Positions 18,678 to 26,393 of a stretch of 64,000 bases of DNA are shown here, in pieces. The first letter of the stretch is position 1. Each line of letters opens with the position of its first letter. This stretch comes from Bacteroidota bacterium. GTDB lineage: Bacteria; Bacteroidota; Bacteroidia; Bacteroidales; F082. The position numbers and the translations under genes are program-made. The stretch covers positions 62,001 to 126,000 of the forward strand of contig JAHJTC010000010.1 of the NCBI GenBank assembly GCA_018830105.1, in the 5' to 3' direction. Under the pieces are notes generated by a model that did no database searches, was not told the DNA's origin, and was given only the letters and a program-made list of their open reading frames with translations.

Positions 18678-19601
18678 TTAGCGCAGGTTGAAATTAGCCT
18701 GACCAATCAGTGTTTCACCTTCATAAATATCCACGGAGTACATGCCTTCAGTAAGTTCCTGTGTTTCTCGTTTGTCCCAGTAAACGCAAAGGGCTTCATT
18801 TTGATTTTGGTAATCAACAGTTTCCATAATTGAGTACTGCAGCCTTTCGCCTTGATGCATAAAGGAATACTCATCGCCCCGGCCTTTTGCCAGGATTTGA
18901 TTATCAGGTGCTGCAATACGGATGTAAATTGTCTTTTGACCAGCCGGAACAACCTTGTTCTCTGCTATTGTGAAACAGATTTTGACACGTTCAACGCGTC
19001 TGATCTTGTCCGTTTCAACCTCACGGCTACTCCCGCGCTGGCGCACACCCTGAGCCGACACATTGAATGTTCGAAGTTCTGCAGCCATTTCAACAACATC
19101 TGTAAGTTCTTCTTTTACTTTGCTCAATTGCACGTTTCGTTTGCGTTCCAGATTAAACTCTTCGCGGATACGTTCGTTTTCCTCGGTTAGCTCTCTGTTT
19201 ACGGTATAAAGAGAATCCATCTGCCTTACATAGCCTTGTGAAATTACTTGAAGACGCTCCAGCTTTTTCTTTATTTTATAATATTCCCATTTGGTGTTTA
19301 GCAATTGCTTTATTTCAATAGCATTAGCCTGAATAAGACTGTCTTTTGCAGTTAAGGAATCTGCAAGCTCTCCATAGGCTATTTTAGTTTGATTGTGCTC
19401 AAATATCAGGCTGTCAACTTCTCGTTGAAGAGATATTTTTTGTTGTTCTTTTTCCTCCTGCAACACCCGTAAGTTCGACTTCGTAGAAATTAACCATATC
19501 GAAAGTCCGATAATCATTACAGCAAAAATTGCAAGTAAAATATAAAGCCAACGCGTTGCATTTGGCGACGGGATGGGTTGGTTTTGAGTGGGCGTTTCCA
19601 T
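18678..19601 (-). CDS. Membrane-anchored coiled-coil protein of unknown function
   Basis: A 307-residue protein with a short cytoplasmic N terminus, one transmembrane helix (WLYILLAIFAVMIIGLSIWL, about residues 19-38), a long coiled coil (about 45-170, rich in E/K/L with heptads) and a C-terminal beta-rich globular part (RVKICFTIAENKVVPAGQ onward). Widespread in the phylum to my knowledge, but without a known role. The start at 19601 is chosen because a TACTTTTG box at 19630-19637 rules out the longer reading frames. It converges with recO. Confidence 0.78.
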   Translation of the reverse strand: METPTQNQPIPSPNATRWLYILLAIFAVMIIGLSIWLISTKSNLRVLQEEKEQQKISLQREVDSLIFEHNQTKIAYGELADSLTAKDSLIQANAIEIKQLLNTKWEYYKIKKKLERLQVISQGYVRQMDSLYTVNRELTEENERIREEFNLERKRNVQLSKVKEELTDVVEMAAELRTFNVSAQGVRQRGSSREVETDKIRRVERVKICFTIAENKVVPAGQKTIYIRIAAPDNQILAKGRGDEYSFMHQGERLQYSIMETVDYQNQNEALCVYWDKRETQELTEGMYSVDIYEGETLIGQANFNLR

Positions 19602-19629
19602 AATATTAGTTTCTTTCTTTTCTAACATG

Positions 19630-19637
19630 CAAAAGTA
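19630..19637 (-). promoter_or_regulatory. Promoter -7 box of the coiled-coil protein gene
   Basis: TACTTTTG on the minus strand, 28 bases before the ATG at 19601. It decides the start. Confidence 0.5.
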
Positions 19638-19974
19638 GTGCAAATCAGCCATAAATGCAAATATTTCTGGCATTTCAAACGACCCAATAAGAGGATATTG
19701 TTGTTGGAAGAAAATCCTGCTATATCTTAATCATCTAAAGAATTATAGTGCAATTTTAAAACGGAATAACTTGGTTTGAAATGATTGAAAAAATGCCTGC
19801 TGATCGGTATTGGCGATACTGACAATGCAGTGATTATACAAAAACCAACGTCTGGCTTTATTTTGGTGAAAGGAAACTTCTAAAATAAACAACTGTTGGC
19901 TATAACAAACCTTATAGATCTAAATATGCGATTTTAAGTCTTTTTCGATGGGTTCAGAAAGCTGTTTTAGCTTC
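19638..19974. other. Intergenic gap, nothing recognised
   Basis: This AT-rich stretch separates the coiled-coil gene from the 3' end of the epimerase gene. I see no hairpin with a T run, no repeat and no convincing small reading frame in it. Confidence 0.5.
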
Positions 19975-20958
19975 TTACTTAAGATTTTCCCAATACCATT
20001 TGCAGGCTTCAACGAGTCCCTGTTTGAGGTTATATTGCGGGTCGTAACCGATTTTCGTCCGGGCTTTTTCAATAGAAGCTAAGGAATGTGGAATATCTCC
20101 TTGTCTATATGGGCCATGGTCGATGCTTACGCTTGCAATTGCAGGATCATAGGTTGCCAGTATTTCGCGTAGCCAATGCGATAAGTCGTTCAGCGTAGTG
20201 CGGTCACCATAAGCTACATTATACACCTGGTTTACAGCGGTTAAATTCTCTGTTAGCGCAGCTTTCAGATTGGCTTGAACAACATTGTCGATATAGGTGA
20301 AATCGCGACTGTATTCACCTTTACCATTGATTACGATTGGTTCGTGTTTCATGAGCTGCATCACCCATTTGGGGATAACTGCTGCATAAGCCCCTTGCGG
20401 ATCTTGTCGTCGGCCAAACACATTAAAATAGCGCAGGCCAATAGATTCAAAGCCATAAGTGCGGGCAAATACATCGGCATAAAGCTCATTTACATACTTA
20501 GTGATAGCATAAGGAGAAAGGGGTTTCCCGATTTTGTCCTCTACTTTTGGCAAACTCTCGGAGTCGCCATAAGTACTCGAGCTGGCAGCATAAATAAATC
20601 TTTTTACGCCTGATTCTCGTGCGGCGATGAGCATATGAAGGAAACCCGATATATTAACTTCATTGCTGGTGGCAGGATCTTTAATGGAACGGGGAACAGA
20701 TCCCAGCGCAGCCTGATGAAAGACTATTTGTCGATTTTTGCAGGCTTTCAGGCAACTTTCAGGATTACGGATGTCGGCTTCAAACAGCTCAAAATGTGGG
20801 TTTTTTAGAAAAGATTCGATGTTTTTGTGATGACCGGTAGCAAAATTATCCATGCATAGCACATCTGCCCCTTCATGGAGCAAAGCTTCAATCAGGTTTG
20901 AGCCAATAAATCCTGCTCCTCCTGTGACCAATACCGGTATGTTATTTAAAGTTTTCAT
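19975..20958 (-). CDS. UDP-N-acetylglucosamine 4-epimerase-like SDR (WbpP/TviC type)
   Basis: A 327-residue extended SDR. It has the NAD-binding GGAGFIGSN near residue 12, the catalytic pair in SPYAITK (YxxxK) and ASSSTYGD with the catalytic Ser/Thr. LGSVPRSIKDPATSNEVN and YFNVFGRRQDPQGAYAAVIP closely match WbpP/TviC-type UDP-GlcNAc/UDP-GlcNAcA C4 epimerases. The ATG at 20958 is preferred to a TTG two codons earlier. It is the last gene of the polysaccharide export set and would supply UDP-GalNAc or its uronic acid for the polymer. The exact substrate is uncertain. Confidence 0.87.
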   Translation of the reverse strand: MKTLNNIPVLVTGGAGFIGSNLIEALLHEGADVLCMDNFATGHHKNIESFLKNPHFELFEADIRNPESCLKACKNRQIVFHQAALGSVPRSIKDPATSNEVNISGFLHMLIAARESGVKRFIYAASSSTYGDSESLPKVEDKIGKPLSPYAITKYVNELYADVFARTYGFESIGLRYFNVFGRRQDPQGAYAAVIPKWVMQLMKHEPIVINGKGEYSRDFTYIDNVVQANLKAALTENLTAVNQVYNVAYGDRTTLNDLSHWLREILATYDPAIASVSIDHGPYRQGDIPHSLASIEKARTKIGYDPQYNLKQGLVEACKWYWENLK

Positions 20959-21006
20959 AAACAAGTCTTTCTAAAGTGCTAAGGTTTTACTTTTTGGACA
21001 ATTGAC

Positions 21007-21552
21007 TTATTCCTGTCTTATAGCCTCTACCTTAGAACGCGGAATATTCAGTGAAATTATTTGTCCTATTGCCTCAATTTGAATCAACAGCCGATAGCGG
21101 TTTTTGTAATGGATCATTCTGCCAATTAAACCGGCCATCTGGCCATGTTTTATTCTTACAAGCTGACCTTCAATTAGCTTATCAGCATCCATTTCTTCAT
21201 GATCATCCTGCTCATTCAGGTAGTAATGTATGGCTTTTATTTGTTCATCTGGAATAACTGCAGGCTTTCCTTCAAAGCTTATGTATTTCATAACCCCAGG
21301 CACATTTCTTACTGTAAAAAACTGTGACTCCTGAATGTGAACGAAAATATAAGACCTGAAAAGTGGTTCTTCAATTTTTTTCTTTCTGTCGCTCCACTGT
21401 TTTAACCTTGTTACCAGCGGTAAATAGCTTTCTATCCCCAGAAAATCAAATTCCAGTTGTACCTTTTTTTCTGTTTTAGAACGCACATAAATGGCGTACC
21501 AAAATTTTGGAGGATTAGGATCCTTTTTTCCGTTTGATACTTCCTGTATCAC
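21007..21552 (-). CDS. UpxY-like transcription antiterminator (NusG family)
   Basis: A 181-residue NusG paralogue. The N-terminal NGN domain begins WYAIYVRSKTEKKV, and the C-terminal KOW region contains LVRIKHGQMAGLIGRM. In Bacteroides, UpxY proteins bind the 5' leader of their own capsule operon and prevent early termination. The gene begins with GTG, 4 bases after the wzc stop, and this GTG lies in a small perfect hairpin (21542-21556). Its position inside the operon, rather than first, is unusual. See the findings. Confidence 0.88.
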   Translation of the reverse strand: MIQEVSNGKKDPNPPKFWYAIYVRSKTEKKVQLEFDFLGIESYLPLVTRLKQWSDRKKKIEEPLFRSYIFVHIQESQFFTVRNVPGVMKYISFEGKPAVIPDEQIKAIHYYLNEQDDHEEMDADKLIEGQLVRIKHGQMAGLIGRMIHYKNRYRLLIQIEAIGQIISLNIPRSKVEAIRQE

Positions 21553-21556
21553 AGGA

Positions 21557-24010
21557 CTAAATCTTATTTAGAAGGCGTTTAAAAAAGCCGGGTTTTTGAT
21601 CTTTGCCTTCATCGCTGTAGTAGCCGTAACCATATCCATAGCCGTAACCATAACCATAACCGTAGCCATAGCCATAACCGTAACCATAGCCATAGCCTCC
21701 TCCCATTTTTATATCGTTTACAAGAATATTCATCGAAATATTGCGATCTTCAATATCCTTGATAATAGATTCAAATATTTTTTTGTGGGTGTAATTCTGG
21801 CGGACAACAAACAAGTTGACGTCTGTGTGCTTCATCAACAGAAAGGCATCTGTAACCAAGCCAATCGGAGGCGTATCAATAATGATATAATCATAGCGCT
21901 TACGCAACTCGTCGAACATGATTCGGCATTTGTCTGAAGCAATAAGCTCTGCCGGATTGGGTGGTACTGGCCCGGCCATTATTATATCAAAATTATCTAT
22001 CTTTCCCGAAGGCTGAATGATTTCGTCGAGGCTGTGCTTGTTGATCAAATAGGTACTTAAACCGGTGGTGTTGGATAAGCCGAAATCTTGATAGATTTTT
22101 GGTTTACGTAAGTCGAATCCAAGCAGCACAGTTTTTTTGCCATACATGGCATAAATACTCGCCAGGTTGATCGAAATAAAGGTTTTTCCGGCACTAACCA
22201 TATCGGCAGTGACTAAGATGATGCTTTTTTCCTTTCCCTGTACCAGGTATTCGATATTCGTTCGCACCGATCGGAATGATTCTGAAACAGATGATTTGGG
22301 CGATTCAGCTACTATTAATTGTGTTTCTTTACTGCTATGCAATACCTGTCCGACGATAGGCAGTTTTGTAATCTTTTCGATTTCCTTGCGGTCAATAATT
22401 TTGTCATTCAGGTAATCGCGGCCTAATATGTAACCAACTGGAATTAATAAACCTAAAAGCAGGGCAATGGTATAATTCAGTGATTTTTTTGGAAAGACCT
22501 GACTGCTCAGCGTTGCCTCTGCGCTGTCGAGAATTTCATTGTCAGCCAGATTGCTGGCTTTTGTAATTTGTGCTTCAGCACGTTTTTGCATCAGGAAAGT
22601 ATAGATGGCATCGTTTAACTGAAACTTACGCTGGTAGCCAAGCAATAAGCGTTGTGTTAGTGGTAACTTGTTCAGTTCTTTTTCAAGTGTATTTATCCTG
22701 TTATCCAGGTTTTTCAATGCCATATCTGAATTAAGAACGATATTGTTGATGTTCTCAAGCAGTGTTCGCTTGGTGTTTACAATTTGCATATCAATGCTCA
22801 CAACCGTTGGGTGCTTCTCGGTTGACGACAACATCTGTTCTGCTTTTGCAGCAGATAGGTTAACCAATTCCTGAACCAAACGGTTGAGCAGCGGATCCTC
22901 GATACCCATAGCGCTGGGAGCAACCAACTTGTCAAGTTCATCCAGATTGATCTGAATGTAGTTTTGTAAGCTTTTATAATACCTTGATTTCACCATCAGC
23001 TCAGCTTTTTGCTGCTCCAACTCCTTGAGGTATTCAAACACTTGCTGCGATTGAAAGTCGATATTCATCAATTCATTAGAGGTTTGGAAATCCTGTAAAT
23101 CAATCTCTGCTTTAGAAAGAGAGTCTTGAATATCAACAAGTTGTTGATCAATAAACTCAATAGTATTTTCTGCAATTTGATTTTTCTTGTCTAATCCACG
23201 TTGAAGGTATAAGCTTGTCAAACGGTTTAGAAAATCAGCGGATTTTTCCTTGATATTTCCTTTAAGAGAAATTTCCAAAATAGAAGCTTCTCTGTTTATG
23301 GGTTCAATAGTAAAACCACGTAAAGTACGCAGCAAGCTTTGATAATCATTTAAGGTAAAACTTAGATTAGCCTTATTGTGTACCTCCGGATCGTATTTGT
23401 CATTGAGTACAATACGAAATCTGTTGTGCTCATTATCAACCCATTCACCAAAACTAAACTTGCCCGACCAATTTATTTTTTCTTTGGCGCCATCAAGTGG
23501 TTTCCCTTTAGTGTAATCGTATTGGCTGATGTTTTCTCCCTCAGTAGCCAGACTGTAAGTGCCATCGTCATTAATTTTCAGACTGTATGGCAAGTTCACG
23601 GCCTGATCTTTGCTAAAATCGACTTCCACTGTAAAAGGAGCATTTAAATACAGCTCCTTTTTTACAAAACCATCTTCTTCAAAATAGGAAACTTCAAATT
23701 CCAATGATTTTACAACGCGATCGCTTAGTGAATAGGACATTAATATGCCTATTTCATTTTGCAAATTTTGCTGTGTACTCAGTCCAAGGCCGCCAAGCAA
23801 AGCAGACGGATCCATTTTTGTTTTGTCGTCCTTTACCAATACAGAAGTCTTTACTTCATAAACAGGCTTGGTGTACTTATTGAATAAAAAAGCAACAAGT
23901 AAGGCTATAAATATTGAAATGGCAAAAAGATACCAAAAACGCGTAAACTTGAAAAACAGGGCTTTCAGATCAATTGTTTCTTCTTGCTGATAGGTTTGAA
24001 AATTTTCCAC
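21557..24010 (-). CDS. Wzc-type polysaccharide co-polymerase and tyrosine autokinase
   Basis: An 817-residue fused co-polymerase and BY-kinase. A Wzz domain with two transmembrane helices (about 28-48 and 512-530) flanks a long periplasmic coiled-coil region. The cytoplasmic kinase has Walker A VSAGKTF near residue 607, Walker A' LLGFDLRKP and Walker B IIIDTPPIG near residue 712. The C-terminal tyrosine cluster is extreme: residues 772-798 are 13 Gly-Tyr dipeptides plus one Tyr. Autophosphorylation of such tails controls polymer length and export. It starts with GTG, 14 bases after the wza-like stop. Confidence 0.92.
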   Translation of the reverse strand: MENFQTYQQEETIDLKALFFKFTRFWYLFAISIFIALLVAFLFNKYTKPVYEVKTSVLVKDDKTKMDPSALLGGLGLSTQQNLQNEIGILMSYSLSDRVVKSLEFEVSYFEEDGFVKKELYLNAPFTVEVDFSKDQAVNLPYSLKINDDGTYSLATEGENISQYDYTKGKPLDGAKEKINWSGKFSFGEWVDNEHNRFRIVLNDKYDPEVHNKANLSFTLNDYQSLLRTLRGFTIEPINREASILEISLKGNIKEKSADFLNRLTSLYLQRGLDKKNQIAENTIEFIDQQLVDIQDSLSKAEIDLQDFQTSNELMNIDFQSQQVFEYLKELEQQKAELMVKSRYYKSLQNYIQINLDELDKLVAPSAMGIEDPLLNRLVQELVNLSAAKAEQMLSSTEKHPTVVSIDMQIVNTKRTLLENINNIVLNSDMALKNLDNRINTLEKELNKLPLTQRLLLGYQRKFQLNDAIYTFLMQKRAEAQITKASNLADNEILDSAEATLSSQVFPKKSLNYTIALLLGLLIPVGYILGRDYLNDKIIDRKEIEKITKLPIVGQVLHSSKETQLIVAESPKSSVSESFRSVRTNIEYLVQGKEKSIILVTADMVSAGKTFISINLASIYAMYGKKTVLLGFDLRKPKIYQDFGLSNTTGLSTYLINKHSLDEIIQPSGKIDNFDIIMAGPVPPNPAELIASDKCRIMFDELRKRYDYIIIDTPPIGLVTDAFLLMKHTDVNLFVVRQNYTHKKIFESIIKDIEDRNISMNILVNDIKMGGGYGYGYGYGYGYGYGYGYGYGYGYGYYSDEGKDQKPGFFKRLLNKI
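21617..21697 (-). repeat. Coding hexanucleotide repeat (Gly-Tyr tail of Wzc)
   Basis: Thirteen tandem GGN-TAY hexamers plus one extra TAC. The Tyr codons follow the pattern TAT TAT TAC four times, an 18-base higher-order period, while the Gly codons vary. This suggests growth by duplication of 18-base units, then drift. Changes in copy number would keep the frame and alter only the number of phosphorylatable tyrosines. Confidence 0.9.
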
Positions 24011-24024
24011 GGGGTTTAGCTGTT

Positions 24025-24813
24025 TTAATTGAAGAAATTGATGAGCAGGAGAGCAGTCGAAATAGAAGAAAACACAAGTGCATAAGGGAAGGTTGCAAAA
24101 CCATACTGCTTAATTTTTAGCGGTTCAACGTAAATAATATCGTTGGGTTTAAGGTAGTAATAATCCGAACTCAGAATGTCGGCGCGCTCCATATCGATAG
24201 TGATTACTTCTGAGCCTGTTTTAGTTTGTCGGATAATTTTTATATCGCTTCGTTTTGCAAATTCCGTAAGGTCTCCTGACATAGACAGGGCTTCAAAAAC
24301 ATTGATTTCACTTTGATAAACTTTGTATTGGCCCGGGCGTCTTACTTCGCCCAAAACGGTAAGGTTAAAATTAACCAGTTTTACGATAAGCACAGTTTCT
24401 TTGAGGTACTCATCCAGAATTTCCTGAATGCGTTCTTTGATCTGTTCTACATTTAAGTTTTGAACATAAACCTGACCTGCAAGTGGAAATTCTATTGTTC
24501 CTTGTTCGCTTACGGTATAACTATTGAGATATACAGACGCATCATTTGTGAATTGCTGACTGTTGCCTGTTCCTGTAACATTAAACATCATCGAAGTTTT
24601 CTCGTCAAGGCTCACAACTTTGATGTAGAGATTATCTCCGGGTTGAATGCGGTAACTGATAGCACGTTCGTTTTCATAGCTTGGCTTTACTTCCGTTTGT
24701 TCGGCCATTTGCATATAAAGCATTTTCTTTTGAGGCACGCAGGACGATAGAACAGCTGTAGCAATAAATGCCATAAACAGTATCCTGAAAGTAATACGGA
24801 GGCTTTTTTTCAT
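24025..24813 (-). CDS. Polysaccharide export lipoprotein (Wza family)
   Basis: A 262-residue outer-membrane export protein. The lipoprotein signal peptide has lipobox LSSC (Cys near residue 26). A Poly_export domain follows (YRIQPGDNLYIKVVSL), then an SLBB segment (FNLTVLGEVRRPGQYKVY), and a hydrophobic C-terminal helix that in Wza forms the pore through the outer membrane. It is the first gene of the operon, directly upstream of the Wzc-like gene that it would contact in the periplasm. Confidence 0.92.
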   Translation of the reverse strand: MKKSLRITFRILFMAFIATAVLSSCVPQKKMLYMQMAEQTEVKPSYENERAISYRIQPGDNLYIKVVSLDEKTSMMFNVTGTGNSQQFTNDASVYLNSYTVSEQGTIEFPLAGQVYVQNLNVEQIKERIQEILDEYLKETVLIVKLVNFNLTVLGEVRRPGQYKVYQSEINVFEALSMSGDLTEFAKRSDIKIIRQTKTGSEVITIDMERADILSSDYYYLKPNDIIYVEPLKIKQYGFATFPYALVFSSISTALLLINFFN

Positions 24814-24951
24814 GTGGTTAGTGTCTTTTTGATAAAGTAAACTGATTCATTGTTGGCGAAAAAACCGGACTTTTTAAAACCAAATGTTGAATCATAATCG
24901 ATTGAAATTGGTTGTTTTGATGTCAAAAATAAGTTGGTAGTCTGAAAGGTG

Positions 24952-24982
24952 CAAAAGTAGTGCAATTTTTTTTAACCCCAAA
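24952..24982 (-). promoter_or_regulatory. Promoter of the polysaccharide export operon
   Basis: On the minus strand TTTG (24979-24982), a 19-base spacer and TACTTTTG (24952-24959): a perfect match to the Bacteroidota promoter. The predicted start leaves an untranslated leader of about 130 bases before the wza-like ATG, the kind of leader on which UpxY proteins act. Confidence 0.75.
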
Positions 24983-25038
24983 AATAAAATTTTGTTAACA
25001 ATACCATCAAAAACTTCAAGCCCTGGCTTTTTCTTTTC

Positions 25039-25515
25039 CTATTTTGAAGGGCTTATGATTAGTTCAACCGTTTTAATATGTTCCAGGTTAAATTTTGGCA
25101 TTTTACTTTCAATCCTGATTTTATAGTTGCCCTTTTCAGGGAATTTTATGCCTTCAATAACACTTAGCTGATGGTTAATTATTCCCTTTTCGTTGAGGCC
25201 AAGCCATTCGAGCTGGGCGTTCTTTAGCTTAAAAGTGTAATCGCGCGACCGCATACTGCCATCAGGCATAAAAAAAGTAATATTTGCTGTTAAATGATCT
25301 GTATAATAAGCGTTTAAATGAGTAAAACCCAGCGATACATCATAGGTAATATCCGAATTTTCTATCAGGAAGTCGTACTCCAAAAAATCAAATCGATTCC
25401 AAATCTGATTTTCAAAAACTTTCTTTTCCGAAAAAACCTGAGGTTGCTGACACGATGCAATGAGTACAAGTAAAACAAATGCGAATAGTGTGCTCGAGAG
25501 TCTTGTCTTTTTCAT
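25039..25515 (-). CDS. gldH: Gliding motility lipoprotein GldH
   Basis: A 158-residue lipoprotein: signal peptide with lipobox LIASC (Cys near residue 22), then the GldH domain (NQIWNRFDFLEYDFLI and FFMPDGSMRSRDYTF). GldH is required for gliding in Flavobacterium and is linked to the type IX machinery. Many non-gliding Bacteroidota also keep it, so motility is not proven. It should be anchored to a membrane facing the periplasm. An inverted-repeat element lies 28 bases upstream. Confidence 0.88.
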   Translation of the reverse strand: MKKTRLSSTLFAFVLLVLIASCQQPQVFSEKKVFENQIWNRFDFLEYDFLIENSDITYDVSLGFTHLNAYYTDHLTANITFFMPDGSMRSRDYTFKLKNAQLEWLGLNEKGIINHQLSVIEGIKFPEKGNYKIRIESKMPKFNLEHIKTVELIISPSK

Positions 25516-25542
25516 AAATCTATGTGTTTTACCTTAAATTGC

Positions 25543-25606
25543 GTGTTTAGCCCATAATGTTTGAGTTCGAAGGCCGCGAAGAAATCGGACATCATGGGAC
25601 AAACAC
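25543..25606 (-). repeat. Inverted-repeat intergenic element, copy A
   Basis: The ends GTGTTTAGCCCATAATGT (25543-25560) and ACATCATGGGACAAACAC (25589-25606) are inverted repeats matching at 15 of 18 positions. Inside is a small TTCG/CGAA hairpin followed by a GAAATCGGA strand. It has strong similarity to 50578-50634. It lies between the 3' end of RNase HI and the 5' end of gldH. Confidence 0.75.
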
Positions 25607-25687
25607 TAAGTAACGCTTGCAAAAATACTAAGAATGTTGAAATCTATTTAAGCACCATGAAAACGGCCGATTTTGGCCGTTAATCGA

Positions 25688-26308
25688 TTATTTTCGGCCA
25701 AAATCAGCGGGAATTTCACCCCAGCTTTTTGTGTCCCATTTTAGAATAGGAACCCGAAAGTCATTGTTCTTTAGCCAGTTTTCTGCTCGTGCGATTAACT
25801 CAAAGAGTTCTGCATTTCTGGCTGTTCGAAACAATTTCGTCCTTGCCTTACCTGCTTTAACCCAATTAATGGCATTTTGAGAGTCGCTGTAAATTGGAAA
25901 CTGAATACGTTTTTTATGTTGCCATGCCAGTCCGTGCACAAGTGCCAAAAACTCACCAATATTGTTGGTGCCTTCTTCAAAAACTTTGCTTCGAAAAAGT
26001 TCGGTGTTGCTTTCAGTAAAAACGCCGCGGTACTCCATTTTCCCGGGATTGCCCGAACAAGCGGCATCAACAGCAATTGATTGGCCGTTGGGTGGATTGC
26101 TCTTATTGCGGTTTCGTTCAATAGCAGTGCTTTGTTCAAGCTTTTCTGGGCCTAATTCCAGTGCAGTTTTGGCTTCATCCAGTGTTTTAAAACTTTTAAA
26201 CCTGGCACCATCAAAGCCTTTAACCTGTCGTTGGCAATCTTCCCAGTTTGTGTAAATTCCGGGCGCTGATCCGCGCCAAACAACATAATATTTTGATTTT
26301 TTTCCCAC
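25688..26308 (-). CDS. rnhA: Ribonuclease HI with N-terminal viroplasmin-like domain
   Basis: A 206-residue RNase H1. The N-terminal RNA/DNA-hybrid-binding domain resembles caulimovirus viroplasmin (YYVVWRGSAPGIYTNWEDC, residues 7-25), as in eukaryotic RNase H1. The catalytic domain shows all four acidic positions: Asp in AVDAACSGNPG, Glu in NNIGEFLALVHG, Asp in IYSDSQNA and Asp in PADFGRK. It degrades RNA in RNA-DNA hybrids. GTG at 26308 is the start, since no upstream in-frame ATG exists. Confidence 0.93.
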   Translation of the reverse strand: MGKKSKYYVVWRGSAPGIYTNWEDCQRQVKGFDGARFKSFKTLDEAKTALELGPEKLEQSTAIERNRNKSNPPNGQSIAVDAACSGNPGKMEYRGVFTESNTELFRSKVFEEGTNNIGEFLALVHGLAWQHKKRIQFPIYSDSQNAINWVKAGKARTKLFRTARNAELFELIARAENWLKNNDFRVPILKWDTKSWGEIPADFGRK

Positions 26309-26371
26309 AGCGCAAAATTAGTGATTTGAATTGCTTATTGGCAGATTTGGTTCAAAACAGACCGGAAAGTT

Positions 26372-26379
26372 TATTTTTG
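26372..26379 (+). promoter_or_regulatory. Promoter -7 box of the DUF819 gene
   Basis: TATTTTTG, a full match to TAnnTTTG, 14 bases before the ATG at 26394. A possible TTTG lies at 26346-26349 with a 22-base spacer. It excludes the start codon 21 codons upstream. Confidence 0.55.
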
Positions 26380-26393
26380 CCAATTTATTACCT

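Noticed and set aside
21596-21937. Antisense frame rich in Ile/Thr/Val opposite the wzc tail
   Set aside because: It is produced by the Gly-Tyr hexamer repeat read on the other strand.
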